From an uncultured Lachnospiraceae bacterium (lineage in GTDB: Bacteria > Bacillota > Clostridia > Lachnospirales > Lachnospiraceae), in assembly GCA_910588845.1 (NCBI GenBank), contig CAJURU010000052.1:1-12660 (forward strand): 12,660 nucleotides of DNA, in the 5' to 3' direction. The position numbers and the translations under genes were made by a program. Each line of letters opens with the position of its first letter. The first letter of the stretch is position 1. Positions 1-7,907 of the stretch are shown in pieces. The notes below the pieces were generated by a model, which had not been told where the DNA came from, ran no database searches, and saw nothing but the letters and a program-made list of their open reading frames with translations.

Positions 1-53
1 AAGGCACAGGACTTTGACTCCTGCATTCGCTGGTTCGAATCCAGCTAGCCCAG
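1..53 (+). tRNA. tRNA-Gln (anticodon TTG), 3' part
   Basis: The window starts inside this tRNA, in or just after the D arm. The anticodon stem CAGGA (7-11) pairs with TCCTG (19-23) around the loop CTTTGAC, giving anticodon TTG at 14-16, which reads Gln codons CAA/CAG. The T arm is GCTGG, loop TTCGAAT, then CCAGC (29-45). The 3' acceptor strand TAGCCCA (46-52) is followed by discriminator G at 53, usual for tRNA-Gln. No CCA is encoded. The 5' acceptor strand and most of the D arm lie outside the window. Confidence 0.93.
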
Positions 54-61
54 TTGTATAT

Positions 62-134
62 GGGGTATTAGCTCAGTTGGCAGAGCACTTGACTTTTAAT
101 CAAGTTGTCCGGGGTTCGAATCCCCGATGCCTCA
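62..134 (+). tRNA. tRNA-Lys (anticodon TTT)
   Basis: A complete 73-base cloverleaf. The acceptor GGGGTAT (62-68) pairs with ATGCCTC (127-133) using two G-T wobbles, and the discriminator is A at 134. The D stem is GCTC/GAGC. The anticodon stem CTTGA/TCAAG encloses CTTTTAA, giving anticodon TTT (Lys AAA/AAG). The T arm is CGGGG, TTCGAAT, CCCCG (110-126). It follows tRNA-Gln by 8 bases, so the two are very likely one transcript that is processed and ended by the hairpin just downstream. No CCA is encoded. Confidence 0.97.
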
Positions 135-142
135 TGATAGTA

Positions 143-190
143 AAATAGCGGAAAGCCAGTATAATCAAGGCTTTTCCGCTATTTTTATTT
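143..190 (+). terminator. Rho-independent terminator of the tRNA-Gln/Lys transcript
   Basis: Arms at 143-157 and 169-184 form a long stem with one bulged T on the 3' side (ATAGCGGAAAGCC against GGCTTTTCCGCTAT). An 11-base loop lies between them and a run of T follows. It sits 9 bases after the tRNA-Lys discriminator, where the tRNA operon should end. A reading frame that starts within the tRNA tail runs through this hairpin and is not a gene. Confidence 0.85.
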
Positions 191-305
191 CGATTATGGA
201 ATTGTCTTCCGCCGCATTTTGTGACAGGCGCTTTTGGCAAAGAATCATTAATTTACGAACAGTTACGCAAATTTACAAAATAAGGAAATATAAAGTCTGC
301 TGCCA

Positions 306-334
306 TTGTCAAATTATTTATTGTATGGTATTCT
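306..334 (+). promoter_or_regulatory. Sigma-A promoter of the secreted FnIII protein gene
   Basis: A -35 box TTGTCA (306-311) is followed by exactly 17 bases and the -10 box TATTCT (329-334). The predicted start is near 341, leaving a leader of about 58 bases before the ATG at 399. The leader ends in a purine-rich Shine-Dalgarno sequence, AGGAAGAGG (382-390), 8 bases before the start codon. No other convincing signal lies between the upstream terminator and this gene. Confidence 0.65.
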
Positions 335-398
335 AAAAACTGGAAGGGAATAAAATAAATCTTTTCCCAGAGAGGGAAGAAAGGAAGAGGTATAGTTT

Positions 399-1589
399 AT
401 GAAGAAGATTTATTACTTATTGGCAGGTATGATGATGGTATTATCTGTCTGCCTTATGCCGGAGAAGGCTTTGGCGGCGGAGGCAATCAAGGTAACGCCG
501 GTTGCTGATATTACGGATGTACAGACCGTTAGCTCAACCAATTATGAGGTGGGCACCGGAGCCTATAGCAAGAAAGTGCAGTTTACGCTGGCGAAGCCGT
601 CTTATGTTTATGTGTCGGCATACTCTACGGTTCAGTATACGTATTATGACAATCTTGGCAATATTCGTCATTTTGCCGTTTATTCTGATGCGAACTGCTC
701 AAATCTTGTAAACAATGATGTGGATCAAGAAATTTATGGGGACCATAAGGTAAGTAAATATTTATGTCTGGATGCAGGAACTTATTGGATCAATTTCGGT
801 AAAGAAAGCACAGATGACAGGATAGACGAGTCGTCAGGACAAGTCCGGCTCTCTGTTGCTGCGCAGAGCGTGAATTTAACGGCAACCAAGAACGGTTCCA
901 GGGCAAGGGCAAAAGCGATTACGGCAGACAAGACCGTTACCGGTTTTCTCAGCAGCTCTACAAGGACGAGTTGGTTTAAGTTTACAGTAGCAGAAGGGAC
1001 GGCGGCAAGGGTATCGGCATCCTTAGAGAATCCTATGGGCGTCAGCAGTTTTCCATTAAGTACGACCGGAGTGACCGTATACAAGTCGACAAACAAGCTC
1101 ATTACCTATTTTAATCTGACGGATCAGACTTATTATCAGACAGCGGCGTCTTCAGACATGACGCTTTCCGCAGGCACCTATTACATTGCAGTTACCGGCA
1201 ACGAGTCTTATGGCGGCAACAGCTGGGAGGATAAAGATAAGCTATCGAAAAATAAGAATCGAAATATGGGCAAGCTGAACCTGAGAATTTCCACTATGAA
1301 GAGGCCGGGGCTCTCTAAACTTTCCAATGCAAAAGGCAAAAAAATCCAGGTTACGTTTAAACCGGTTGCCGGCGCTAAGGGCTACGAGGTACAGTATTCT
1401 ACAGACAGCAAGTTCAGGAAGGGAAATAAGGTAGTAAAAGTAAACGGCGGCAAAGCTAAGAAAGCAACCATCAGCAAACTTACAAAGAAGAAAACGTATT
1501 ACGTTCGTGTCAGAGCATTCCGCACAGAGGATGGAAGGAATCTTACGAGCGGGTGGAGCGCACCTAAGAAAGTAAAAGTTAATAAATAA
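399..1589 (+). CDS. Secreted beta-sandwich protein with C-terminal fibronectin type III domain
   Basis: 396 residues. The N-terminus (MKK, then a hydrophobic core, then a break around KALAAEA, residues 24-30) is a classical Sec signal peptide. No LPXTG motif, membrane anchor or SLH domain is visible at the C-terminus, so the protein is probably released or loosely held by the wall. Residues of about 45-155 and 165-300 look like two related beta-sandwich modules, each ending in a GTYWI/GTYYIAV-type strand as in pre-peptidase C-terminal (PPC)-like domains. Residues of about 302-395 form a lysine-rich fibronectin III domain, recognisable by the strands around GYEVQYS and YYVRVRA and the ending GWSAPKKVKV. 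No catalytic domain is seen. By inference it is an adhesion or carbohydrate/protein-binding exoprotein. Start choice is supported by the RBS at 382-390. It is monocistronic, between its own promoter and a terminator at 1627. Confidence 0.9.
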   Translation: MKKIYYLLAGMMMVLSVCLMPEKALAAEAIKVTPVADITDVQTVSSTNYEVGTGAYSKKVQFTLAKPSYVYVSAYSTVQYTYYDNLGNIRHFAVYSDANCSNLVNNDVDQEIYGDHKVSKYLCLDAGTYWINFGKESTDDRIDESSGQVRLSVAAQSVNLTATKNGSRARAKAITADKTVTGFLSSSTRTSWFKFTVAEGTAARVSASLENPMGVSSFPLSTTGVTVYKSTNKLITYFNLTDQTYYQTAASSDMTLSAGTYYIAVTGNESYGGNSWEDKDKLSKNKNRNMGKLNLRISTMKRPGLSKLSNAKGKKIQVTFKPVAGAKGYEVQYSTDSKFRKGNKVVKVNGGKAKKATISKLTKKKTYYVRVRAFRTEDGRNLTSGWSAPKKVKVNK

Positions 1590-1626
1590 TCATGACATTT
1601 CAGGATTTGAAGATACAGATATAGTG

Positions 1627-1661
1627 AAAAGTTCCCGGAAAGTATAATCCGGGAACTTTTT
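1627..1661. terminator. Bidirectional terminator between convergent genes
   Basis: Perfect 13-base arms, 1627-1639 and 1648-1660 (core GTTCCCGGA/TCCGGGAAC), enclose an 8-base loop. T-runs follow the stem in both directions: five T on the plus strand and four on the minus strand. It lies 37 bases past the stop of the secreted protein gene and about 50 bases past the stop of the convergent minus-strand regulator, so it can serve both. Confidence 0.85.
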
Positions 1662-1712
1662 GACGTATTGCGACAGAGCCTATGGCATATCACTCATTAG
1701 AAAAATCCATTT

Positions 1713-1904
1713 TTAAAGAGAAAGGATGTCGCCGACACCGCAGCCTAAGCAATTGCAGATTTTTTCTAAAGTGTCAAAACTAATCCGCGTTGTTCGTCCA
1801 TGGTTTAAATTGCGTAGTGTATTGAGGGAAATTCCAGTATCTTTGGCAAGTTGGTTTTGTGATACGCCCTTTTCATCAAGCATTTGGTTCAGCATAATTT
1901 TCAT
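1713..1904 (-). CDS. Small XRE/Cro-CI-type HTH regulator (HTH_26-like)
   Basis: 63 residues from the chosen start. The protein is almost entirely one Cro/CI-type helix-turn-helix: GVSQNQLAKDTGIS (helices 2-3), the recognition part SLNTLRNLNHGRTT, then ISFDTLEKICNCLGCGVGDIL. That last block is typical of the small stand-alone regulators of the HTH_26/YozG kind. The start at 1904 is preferred over an in-frame upstream start at 1949 because an AGGTG Shine-Dalgarno sequence (plus-strand 1914-1918) sits 9 bases before it, and the alternative would add 15 residues not part of the fold. It is divergent from the GGDEF gene, with promoters and a dyad in the shared spacer. This suggests control of itself and perhaps of that gene, which is inference. 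It has no partner toxin or membrane protein. Confidence 0.88.
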   Translation of the reverse strand: MKIMLNQMLDEKGVSQNQLAKDTGISLNTLRNLNHGRTTRISFDTLEKICNCLGCGVGDILSL

Positions 1905-1926
1905 AACAATAAGCACCTCATTTCTC

Positions 1927-1935
1927 TTAATACCA
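1927..1935 (-). promoter_or_regulatory. Candidate extended -10 of the XRE regulator gene
   Basis: Read on the minus strand this is TGGTATTAA, an extended -10 (TGn plus TATTAA). It lies inside the 9-base word TTATGGTAT that also forms the -10 of the divergent promoter. The predicted start falls about 2 bases before the Shine-Dalgarno sequence at 1914-1918, so the leader would be extremely short. No good -35 is visible. Confidence 0.4.
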
Positions 1936-1970
1936 TAAATGTTTTCCACGGGCAGCGAATCCTATGCATG

Positions 1971-2004
1971 AAAAATAAAAGAAAGTTATACAACTTTTAT
2001 TTTT
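1971..2004. repeat. Operator-like dyad between the divergent XRE and GGDEF genes
   Basis: Perfect 11-base arms AAAAATAAAAG (1971-1981) and CTTTTATTTTT (1994-2004) flank a 12-base centre. Within them a second perfect dyad, AAAGTT (1982-1987) and AACTTT (1992-1997) around ATAC, can form instead. The inner dyad covers the -35 region of the GGDEF promoter. The position and symmetry suit binding of a dimeric regulator such as the adjacent XRE protein, which is inference. A terminator role is unlikely because it lies upstream of both presumed starts. Confidence 0.5.
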
Positions 2005-2008
2005 GTTA

Positions 2009-2017
2009 TGGTATAAT
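2009..2017 (+). promoter_or_regulatory. Extended -10 promoter of the GGDEF-purL transcript
   Basis: TGGTATAAT is a perfect extended -10 (TGn followed by consensus TATAAT at 2012-2017). The -35 region is poor; TATACA at 1987-1992 would leave a 19-base spacer, which fits a promoter relying on its extended -10. The predicted start is near 2023-2025. No other promoter or terminator is seen before purL, so this may drive both genes. Confidence 0.65.
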
Positions 2018-2038
2018 GTGGCATGAGGAGGGACCCTG

Positions 2039-2080
2039 ATGCCTATTACAGGGTACTTGGAGACTATTGGCTTAGAGTAG
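2039..2080 (+). CDS. Candidate 13-codon leader peptide ahead of the GGDEF gene
   Basis: An ATG at 2039 has a near-ideal Shine-Dalgarno sequence, GAGGAGGG (2025-2032), 6 bases upstream, and runs 13 codons (MPITGYLETIGLE) to TAG at 2078-2080. It is in the same reading frame as the GGDEF gene, whose own Shine-Dalgarno GGAGGG (2081-2086) follows directly and whose TTG start is at 2093. Its start overlaps a small hairpin (ACCCTG 2033-2038 with CAGGGT 2049-2054). It could couple or tune translation of the GGDEF gene, or be a relic of an in-frame extension closed by the TAG. Without comparison the coding status is uncertain. Confidence 0.3.
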   Translation: MPITGYLETIGLE

Positions 2081-2092
2081 GGAGGGCGTAAG

Positions 2093-4027
2093 TTGAGAAA
2101 AATTGCATTACTGATGGATGGATGGAAAAGATACTTTACTTTTGCATGGCCCGCCGGAATCCTACAGCGGATTCACGAGACAGAGGAGGAAGTAAGCCTC
2201 TATATTTTTGACAGTTCCGGGAATTGGAGCCACGATGAAAAATACAACGAAGGAGAATATAATATTTTCCGCCTGCCCAATCTGAGTGAATTTGATGGGA
2301 TTATTCTGGATTTGACGAATGTTGAAGTGAAATCTGTGATAGAGGAAGTGGTGGAAAAGGCAGAACATGCAGGTGTGCCGGTAATTTCCATTGGCAAGGA
2401 GCTCAGTGATTTCTATTATGTAGGGCTTAACAATAAAAGCGCTATAGCAGGGATGGTCGAACATCTGACCAAAGAGCATAACTGCCGGACCTTTTGGTTT
2501 ATCATGGGTTCTGAGGATAATTATGAGAATATGCGGCGTGTCGAGGGCATCCAAGAATATTTGGACGAACAGGGGATTGCCTGGGAGGAAGCAGATTTCT
2601 ATTTTGGAAATTATGAGTTTCAATGCGGCGTCAATGGATTTCGGCATTTTTTAGAGAGTGGCAGAAAGCTGCCCGATGCGATTGTCTGTGCCAATGATAA
2701 TATCGCTGTAGGCGTTTGCGAGGAGGCCGCCAAGGCAGGCTGCCATGCACCGGGGGATTTTTTGATTACAGGATTTGATAACTTTGATAAGGCTGCATTT
2801 TACACGCCTCAGATTACGACCGTCAGCCATGTGCGGGAGGAGGCCGGTTATCTCTGTGCACAATTATTGCTTGATATTTGGAATGGAGAGAAGCCGTCCA
2901 GGTTCCACTATACAGACGTGGAGTATAAATTTTGGGAGAGCTGCGGCTGTAATGCGGATTACAACCGCCAGGACAGGCAGTATTTGAAAGGTCAGATTAT
3001 TTATCAGATTGAGACGGATGGATTTCTGGAAGATATCATTTCCCTGGAATACGAGCTTTTGAAATGCAGTGCCTTTTCCCAGATGATGAACTGCGTGCTC
3101 AAATGTCTGCCTTCCATGAAGTGCGACGCCATGTACCTGGTAATGGACCCTGAAATGAATGAGTTTAAGAACCGGGCGGAGAGCACAGAGGTATTTATGG
3201 TGGAAAAGGAAGATTATTGTGTTCACGGTTATCCGGAAAAGATGGTGATGGAATTCTCCTACGAAGACCCGGAAGTTATAGATAAATTAAAACTGCGGCC
3301 GGGACAGATGCAGGTGCGGGAACTTGAAGGTATTTTTCCGGTTTTCGATTGTGAGGAAGCCGGGGCTAATTTTCTGTTTCTGCCATTACATTTCAGGCAG
3401 TGGACGATTGGATATATTGCAATTCGCAACGGGGTATATTTAATGGAGCGGCAATATTTGCATCATATTCTCGGAGCGTTGCTGAAGGCTATGGAGAATC
3501 TCAACCGGCATGAGAAGTTAGAGTGTATGAATGAGCGGTTATCCAATCTTTATGTGCGCGATACGCTGACTGGCATGTATAACCGTATGGGCTACCGCAA
3601 ATTTGCGGGAACATTATTTGAGGATAAGCGCAGGGCCAATAATCTGCTGATTCTGTTTATTGATCTGGATCGCTTAAAGTATATTAATGACAATTTGGGA
3701 CACGATATGGGCGATCTTGCCATCCGGGCGGTGGCCGACGCCATCAAAAGTACGCTTAATGATGAGGGGATTCCGGTGCGTTTGGGGGGAGATGAGTTTC
3801 TTGTTATCTGCGAGGAAATATCTGAACAAGAGATTGCGGCTATGATCCAGAATATTCGTAATAAAGTTGAACGAACAGGGAATCAGGTGGGGCTTAGTAA
3901 TCTCAGTATCAGCGCCGGTTATGTAATTACGGATAAGGAATCATCCAAGAAACTGGAAGACTATGTGAATGAGGCGGATGCGATTATGTATCAGGAAAAG
4001 AAAGAGAAAAAAGCCGCGCGAAAATAA
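2093..4027 (+). CDS. LacI-type sensor fused to GGDEF diguanylate cyclase
   Basis: 644 residues, starting at TTG with Shine-Dalgarno GGAGGG 6 bases upstream; an in-frame TAG at 2078 excludes a longer form. Residues of about 1-290 resemble the effector-binding half of LacI/GalR regulators (periplasmic-binding-protein fold): FDGIILDL, VPVISIG, the RRVEGIQEYL helix, DAIVCANDNIAVGV, and ITGFDNFDKA with PQITTVSH. There is no DNA-binding HTH, signal peptide or membrane span, so sensing is cytosolic. A linker with ESCGC and a GAF-like region (about 300-460) lead to the GGDEF domain (about 489-640): DTLTGMYNR at 490, FIDLDRLKYIND, an intact GGDEF at 565-569, and the NEADAIMYQ ending. Active-site residues are present, so synthesis of c-di-GMP from two GTP is expected. 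The inhibitory RxxD site expected just upstream is absent. The ligand is unknown, perhaps a sugar or nucleoside by family. purL follows by 22 bases. Confidence 0.92.
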   Translation: MRKIALLMDGWKRYFTFAWPAGILQRIHETEEEVSLYIFDSSGNWSHDEKYNEGEYNIFRLPNLSEFDGIILDLTNVEVKSVIEEVVEKAEHAGVPVISIGKELSDFYYVGLNNKSAIAGMVEHLTKEHNCRTFWFIMGSEDNYENMRRVEGIQEYLDEQGIAWEEADFYFGNYEFQCGVNGFRHFLESGRKLPDAIVCANDNIAVGVCEEAAKAGCHAPGDFLITGFDNFDKAAFYTPQITTVSHVREEAGYLCAQLLLDIWNGEKPSRFHYTDVEYKFWESCGCNADYNRQDRQYLKGQIIYQIETDGFLEDIISLEYELLKCSAFSQMMNCVLKCLPSMKCDAMYLVMDPEMNEFKNRAESTEVFMVEKEDYCVHGYPEKMVMEFSYEDPEVIDKLKLRPGQMQVRELEGIFPVFDCEEAGANFLFLPLHFRQWTIGYIAIRNGVYLMERQYLHHILGALLKAMENLNRHEKLECMNERLSNLYVRDTLTGMYNRMGYRKFAGTLFEDKRRANNLLILFIDLDRLKYINDNLGHDMGDLAIRAVADAIKSTLNDEGIPVRLGGDEFLVICEEISEQEIAAMIQNIRNKVERTGNQVGLSNLSISAGYVITDKESSKKLEDYVNEADAIMYQEKKEKKAARK

Positions 4028-4049
4028 AACATCATTTTAGGAGGAAGTT

Positions 4050-7000
4050 ATGGGCAACGTAAGACGTATTTTTGTGGAGAAGAAACCAGCCTTTGCCATT
4101 CAGGCGAAGGAACTGCAATCGGAGATTAAGAGCTACCTGGGCATCAAAAGTGTGACCGGGGTGCGTGTACTGATCCGTTACGATATGGAGCACATTTCAC
4201 AGGAGACATACCAGAAGGCTTTGAAAACCGTATTTTCGGAGCCTCCGGTTGACGAGGTATATGAGGAGGAATTTGACGCGCAGGGCGCAGAGGTGTTCAG
4301 CGTAGAATATCTTCCCGGGCAGTACGACCAGCGGGCAGATTCCGCAGAACAATGCGTGAAATTGTTAAATGAAAATGAGCAGCCGATTATCCGTTCCGCC
4401 ACAACATATGTGATTGAAGGGACGGTAGATAAGGCGCAGCTCGCGGCAATCAAGAGCCATTGCATCAACCCCGTGGATTCTAGGGAAACCGGACTGGAGA
4501 AACCGCAGACTTTGGCGGATGAATTTGAGGAGCCGGAGGATGTGAAGATTTTTGAGGGCTTTTTGCAGATGTCAGAGGCGGATTTGAAATCATTATATGA
4601 TTCTCTGGGACTTGCTATGACTTTTAAGGATTTCCAGCATATTCAAAATTATTTTAAGGGAGAGGAAAAGCGCGATCCTTCCATGACAGAAATCCGTGTC
4701 CTGGATACTTATTGGTCCGATCATTGCCGTCACACTACATTTTCCACAGAGCTGAAAGATGTGACTTTTAAAGACGGATATTATCGCAAACCGTTGGAGG
4801 ACACCTATAAAGATTATTTACAAACGTATGAGGATATTTATGAGGGTAGGGAGGATAAATTCGTATGCCTGATGGATCTGGCTTTGATGGCGATGAAACG
4901 CCTCAAGAAAGAAGGAAAGCTCGAAGATCAGGAGGAATCGGATGAAATTAACGCCTGCTCTATCGTCGTTCCGGTTGAGGTAGATGGGAAGACGGAGGAA
5001 TGGCTGGTGAATTTTAAGAATGAGACGCACAACCATCCTACAGAAATTGAGCCTTTCGGTGGGGCGGCGACCTGCCTTGGCGGAGCAATCCGCGATCCGC
5101 TTTCCGGGCGTACTTATGTCTATCAGGCGATGCGCGTCACCGGAGCGGCAGATCCCACGGTATCTGTGAAGGAGACGTTAGAGGGCAAGCTTCCCCAGAA
5201 GAAATTAGTGCGCGGGGCAGCGCATGGTTACAGCTCCTACGGGAACCAGATTGGACTTGCCACAGGATATGTCAAGGAGATTTACCATCCCGATTATGTG
5301 GCAAAACGTATGGAAATCGGCGCAGTTATGGGGGCGGCTCCCAGGCGCGCCGTGCAGCGTTTAACCTCTGACCCGGGAGATATCATCATTCTGCTGGGAG
5401 GAAGAACGGGACGCGATGGAATCGGCGGCGCGACCGGAAGCTCCAAAGCGCATAACACGGAATCCACTGCTGTCTGCGGGGCGGAAGTGCAGAAAGGAAA
5501 TCCGCCGACGGAGCGCAAGATTCAAAGATTGTTCCGCAGAGAAGAAGTAGCGCATATCATCAAGAAATGCAACGATTTTGGTGCGGGCGGCGTGTCGGTG
5601 GCAATCGGTGAACTGGCGCCGGGGCTGCGGGTGCAGCTTGATAAGGTGCCCAAGAAATATGCCGGACTGGACGGCACGGAGATTGCCATTTCCGAGTCTC
5701 AGGAGCGTATGGCGGTTGTGATTGCGCCAGACGACATGCAGCAGTTCCTCGACTATGCGAAAGAAGAAAATTTAGAAGCTGTTGAGGTTGCCGTGGTGAC
5801 CGAGGAACCGCGGCTGGTGTTGGAGTGGAGAGGCAAGGAGATCGTTAATATCTCCAGGGCGTTCCTTGACACCAACGGCGCGCATCAGGAGACGTCCGTG
5901 TCCGTGGATATTCCGGCTAAAGAGGACAATTTCTTTGAGAAAATAGAGATTCCCGCTGTGGCAGAAGCATTAGAACAAGAAGACGTTAAGGCTGCGTGGC
6001 TGTCAATGCTTTCTGACTTAAACGTCTGCTCCCAGAAGGGGCTTGTAGAAATGTTTGACGGTTCTATTGGGGCAGGCAGCGTATTCATGCCCTACGGTGG
6101 AAAATATCAGCTTACAGAAACGCAGAGCATGGTGGCGAAATTGCCGGTTGCCAAAGGGAAATGTGATGCCGTGACCATGATGTCTTACGGATTTGACCCC
6201 TATCTGTCATCTTGGAGCCCGTATCATGGAGCAGTCTATGCAGTGCTTGAATCCGTGGCAAGGATTGTGGCGGCGGGCGGCGATTACCGAAAAATCCGCT
6301 TTACCTTCCAGGAGTATTTCCGCAGGATGAGCGAGGAAGGGGGACGCTGGAGCCAGCCGTTTGCAGCGCTTCTCGGCGCTTACAGCGCACAGATTGGATT
6401 TGGGCTTCCTTCCATTGGCGGTAAGGATTCCATGTCGGGGACATTTAATGAAATTGACGTACCGCCAACGCTGGTATCTTTTGCCGTGGATGTGGCGAAG
6501 GAGCAGGATATTATCACGCCGGAGCTGAAAAAGGCTGGCAATAAGCTGATGATATTTAAGATTGCCAAAGATGAATATGATTTGCCAATGTATGAGCAGG
6601 TGATGGAATTGTATGAGGCAATCCATACGTTGATTCAGGACAAGGCGATTGTATCTGCTTATGCTTTGGACGGCAAGGGCATTGCGGCAGCCGTGAGCAA
6701 GATGGCATTTGGCAATAAGCTGGGCGTCACCATTGAACGCAATGTTTGTAAGGACTGCCTATTCGCTCCGCATTTCGGGCAATTGATCGCAGAAGTTCCC
6801 GCTGATAAGGTAGCGCTTGTGGAAGAAACGATTGCCAAAGCCATGGAATCATATGGCAGGGAAGCTGCCAAAGGGAGCGAAGGATGCGGCAATGAGAAGT
6901 TCTGTCGTGTATTTGGAGAGGTCAACGGACAGCAGAAATTTATTTACGGTAAAATGGAAATTTCTGTGGAAGAGGCAGTAAAAGCGTGGACAGGTACATT

Positions 7001-7898
7001 GGAAAAGGTATTCCCCACAATTGCAGTGGATGGAAAAGAGGAAGTTAAGACAGATGTATTCCGGGCGGACAGCGTTTATGTATGCAAACATAAAGTGGCC
7101 AAGCCAACCGTATTTATTCCGGTATTTCCTGGAACAAACTGTGAATATGACAGTGCGAAGGCGTTTGAGCGCGCCGGGGCAGAGACAATTGTCAAGGTAT
7201 TTAAGAATTTGGATGCTGAGGATATCCGGGATTCCGTGGATGTATTTGTGAAAGCGATTGAGCAGTCCCAGATTATCATGTTCCCCGGCGGATTCTCCGC
7301 AGGAGACGAGCCGGAGGGCAGCGCGAAATTCTTTGCTACGGCGTTCCGCAATGAGAAGATTGCGGAGGCAGTCAACAAATTGTTGCAGGAGCGTGACGGT
7401 CTGATGTTGGGTATCTGCAACGGCTTCCAGGCTTTGGTTAAGCTGGGATTGGTGCCTTACGGTGAGATCCGCCAGCAGAATGCAGATTCCCCGACGCTGA
7501 CGTATAACACCATCGGACGCCATATTTCCAAGATGGTTTACACAAAAATTGTAACGGACAAATCCCCCTGGCTGGCGCAGGCCAAACTCGGAGAGATATA
7601 CTGCAATCCTGCTTCCCATGGGGAAGGGCGTTTTGTTGCTCCCAGGGAGTGGCTGGACAGGCTGTTTGCAAACGGACAAGTGGCAACGCAGTACGTCAAT
7701 GAGTATGGCCAGCCGACAATGGACGAGGAGTGGAATATCAATGGCTCCTATATGGCGATTGAGGGCATTACCAGCCCCGATGGACGTGTGCTGGGTAAAA
7801 TGGCGCATTCAGAACGCCGCGGCGAGGGCGTTGCCGTCAATATTTACGGTGAGCAGGATATGAAACTGTTTGAGAGCGGGGTATCGTATTTTAAATAG
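4050..7898 (+). CDS. purL: Phosphoribosylformylglycinamidine synthase, single-chain form
   Basis: 1282 residues; the cytosolic fourth step of purine synthesis: FGAR + glutamine + ATP gives FGAM + glutamate + ADP + Pi. All parts are on one chain, as in the streptococcal/clostridial long form, so separate purS and purQ are not needed. Visible motifs are YWSDHCRHTTF at residue 221, ETHNHPTEIEPFGGA at 325 (substrate and ATP binding), GAGGVSVAIGELAPG, and the second-half GGKDSMSG near 790. The C-terminal class I glutamine amidotransferase begins near 1015 with FIPVFPGTNCEYD, then FPGGFSAGDE and GICNGFQ with nucleophile Cys1123; NPASHGEGRF supplies His1190 and Glu1192. All catalytic residues are intact. 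The start is fixed by AGGAGG (4039-4044), 5 bases upstream. No terminator or purine riboswitch fits in the 22-base gap from the GGDEF gene, suggesting cotranscription. No other pur gene is nearby. Confidence 0.98.
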   Translation: MGNVRRIFVEKKPAFAIQAKELQSEIKSYLGIKSVTGVRVLIRYDMEHISQETYQKALKTVFSEPPVDEVYEEEFDAQGAEVFSVEYLPGQYDQRADSAEQCVKLLNENEQPIIRSATTYVIEGTVDKAQLAAIKSHCINPVDSRETGLEKPQTLADEFEEPEDVKIFEGFLQMSEADLKSLYDSLGLAMTFKDFQHIQNYFKGEEKRDPSMTEIRVLDTYWSDHCRHTTFSTELKDVTFKDGYYRKPLEDTYKDYLQTYEDIYEGREDKFVCLMDLALMAMKRLKKEGKLEDQEESDEINACSIVVPVEVDGKTEEWLVNFKNETHNHPTEIEPFGGAATCLGGAIRDPLSGRTYVYQAMRVTGAADPTVSVKETLEGKLPQKKLVRGAAHGYSSYGNQIGLATGYVKEIYHPDYVAKRMEIGAVMGAAPRRAVQRLTSDPGDIIILLGGRTGRDGIGGATGSSKAHNTESTAVCGAEVQKGNPPTERKIQRLFRREEVAHIIKKCNDFGAGGVSVAIGELAPGLRVQLDKVPKKYAGLDGTEIAISESQERMAVVIAPDDMQQFLDYAKEENLEAVEVAVVTEEPRLVLEWRGKEIVNISRAFLDTNGAHQETSVSVDIPAKEDNFFEKIEIPAVAEALEQEDVKAAWLSMLSDLNVCSQKGLVEMFDGSIGAGSVFMPYGGKYQLTETQSMVAKLPVAKGKCDAVTMMSYGFDPYLSSWSPYHGAVYAVLESVARIVAAGGDYRKIRFTFQEYFRRMSEEGGRWSQPFAALLGAYSAQIGFGLPSIGGKDSMSGTFNEIDVPPTLVSFAVDVAKEQDIITPELKKAGNKLMIFKIAKDEYDLPMYEQVMELYEAIHTLIQDKAIVSAYALDGKGIAAAVSKMAFGNKLGVTIERNVCKDCLFAPHFGQLIAEVPADKVALVEETIAKAMESYGREAAKGSEGCGNEKFCRVFGEVNGQQKFIYGKMEISVEEAVKAWTGTLEKVFPTIAVDGKEEVKTDVFRADSVYVCKHKVAKPTVFIPVFPGTNCEYDSAKAFERAGAETIVKVFKNLDAEDIRDSVDVFVKAIEQSQIIMFPGGFSAGDEPEGSAKFFATAFRNEKIAEAVNKLLQERDGLMLGICNGFQALVKLGLVPYGEIRQQNADSPTLTYNTIGRHISKMVYTKIVTDKSPWLAQAKLGEIYCNPASHGEGRFVAPREWLDRLFANGQVATQYVNEYGQPTMDEEWNINGSYMAIEGITSPDGRVLGKMAHSERRGEGVAVNIYGEQDMKLFESGVSYFK

Positions 7899-7907
7899 AA
7901 AAAATTC

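Noticed and set aside
127..336. 69-codon plus-strand reading frame after tRNA-Lys
   Set aside because: It starts inside the tRNA 3' end and runs through the terminator at 143-190; no ribosome binding site and no protein-like composition.
1905..1949. Longer N-terminus of the XRE regulator from 1949
   Set aside because: The added 15 residues are not part of the HTH fold, the presumed minus-strand -10 (1927-1935) would lie inside it, and the internal ATG at 1904 has a good ribosome binding site.
2162..2647. 161-codon minus-strand reading frame opposite the LacI-like domain
   Set aside because: Shadow of the GGDEF fusion gene, without ribosome binding site or domain; the plus-strand protein is clearly real here.
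4028..4049. Purine riboswitch or promoter ahead of purL
   Set aside because: Only 22 bases separate the genes, taken up by the ribosome binding site; there is no space for either.
6849..7808. 319-codon minus-strand reading frame opposite the 3' part of purL
   Set aside because: It lies entirely antisense to conserved purL amidotransferase sequence; its composition is a by-product of purL codon usage, with no start signal or recognisable domain.
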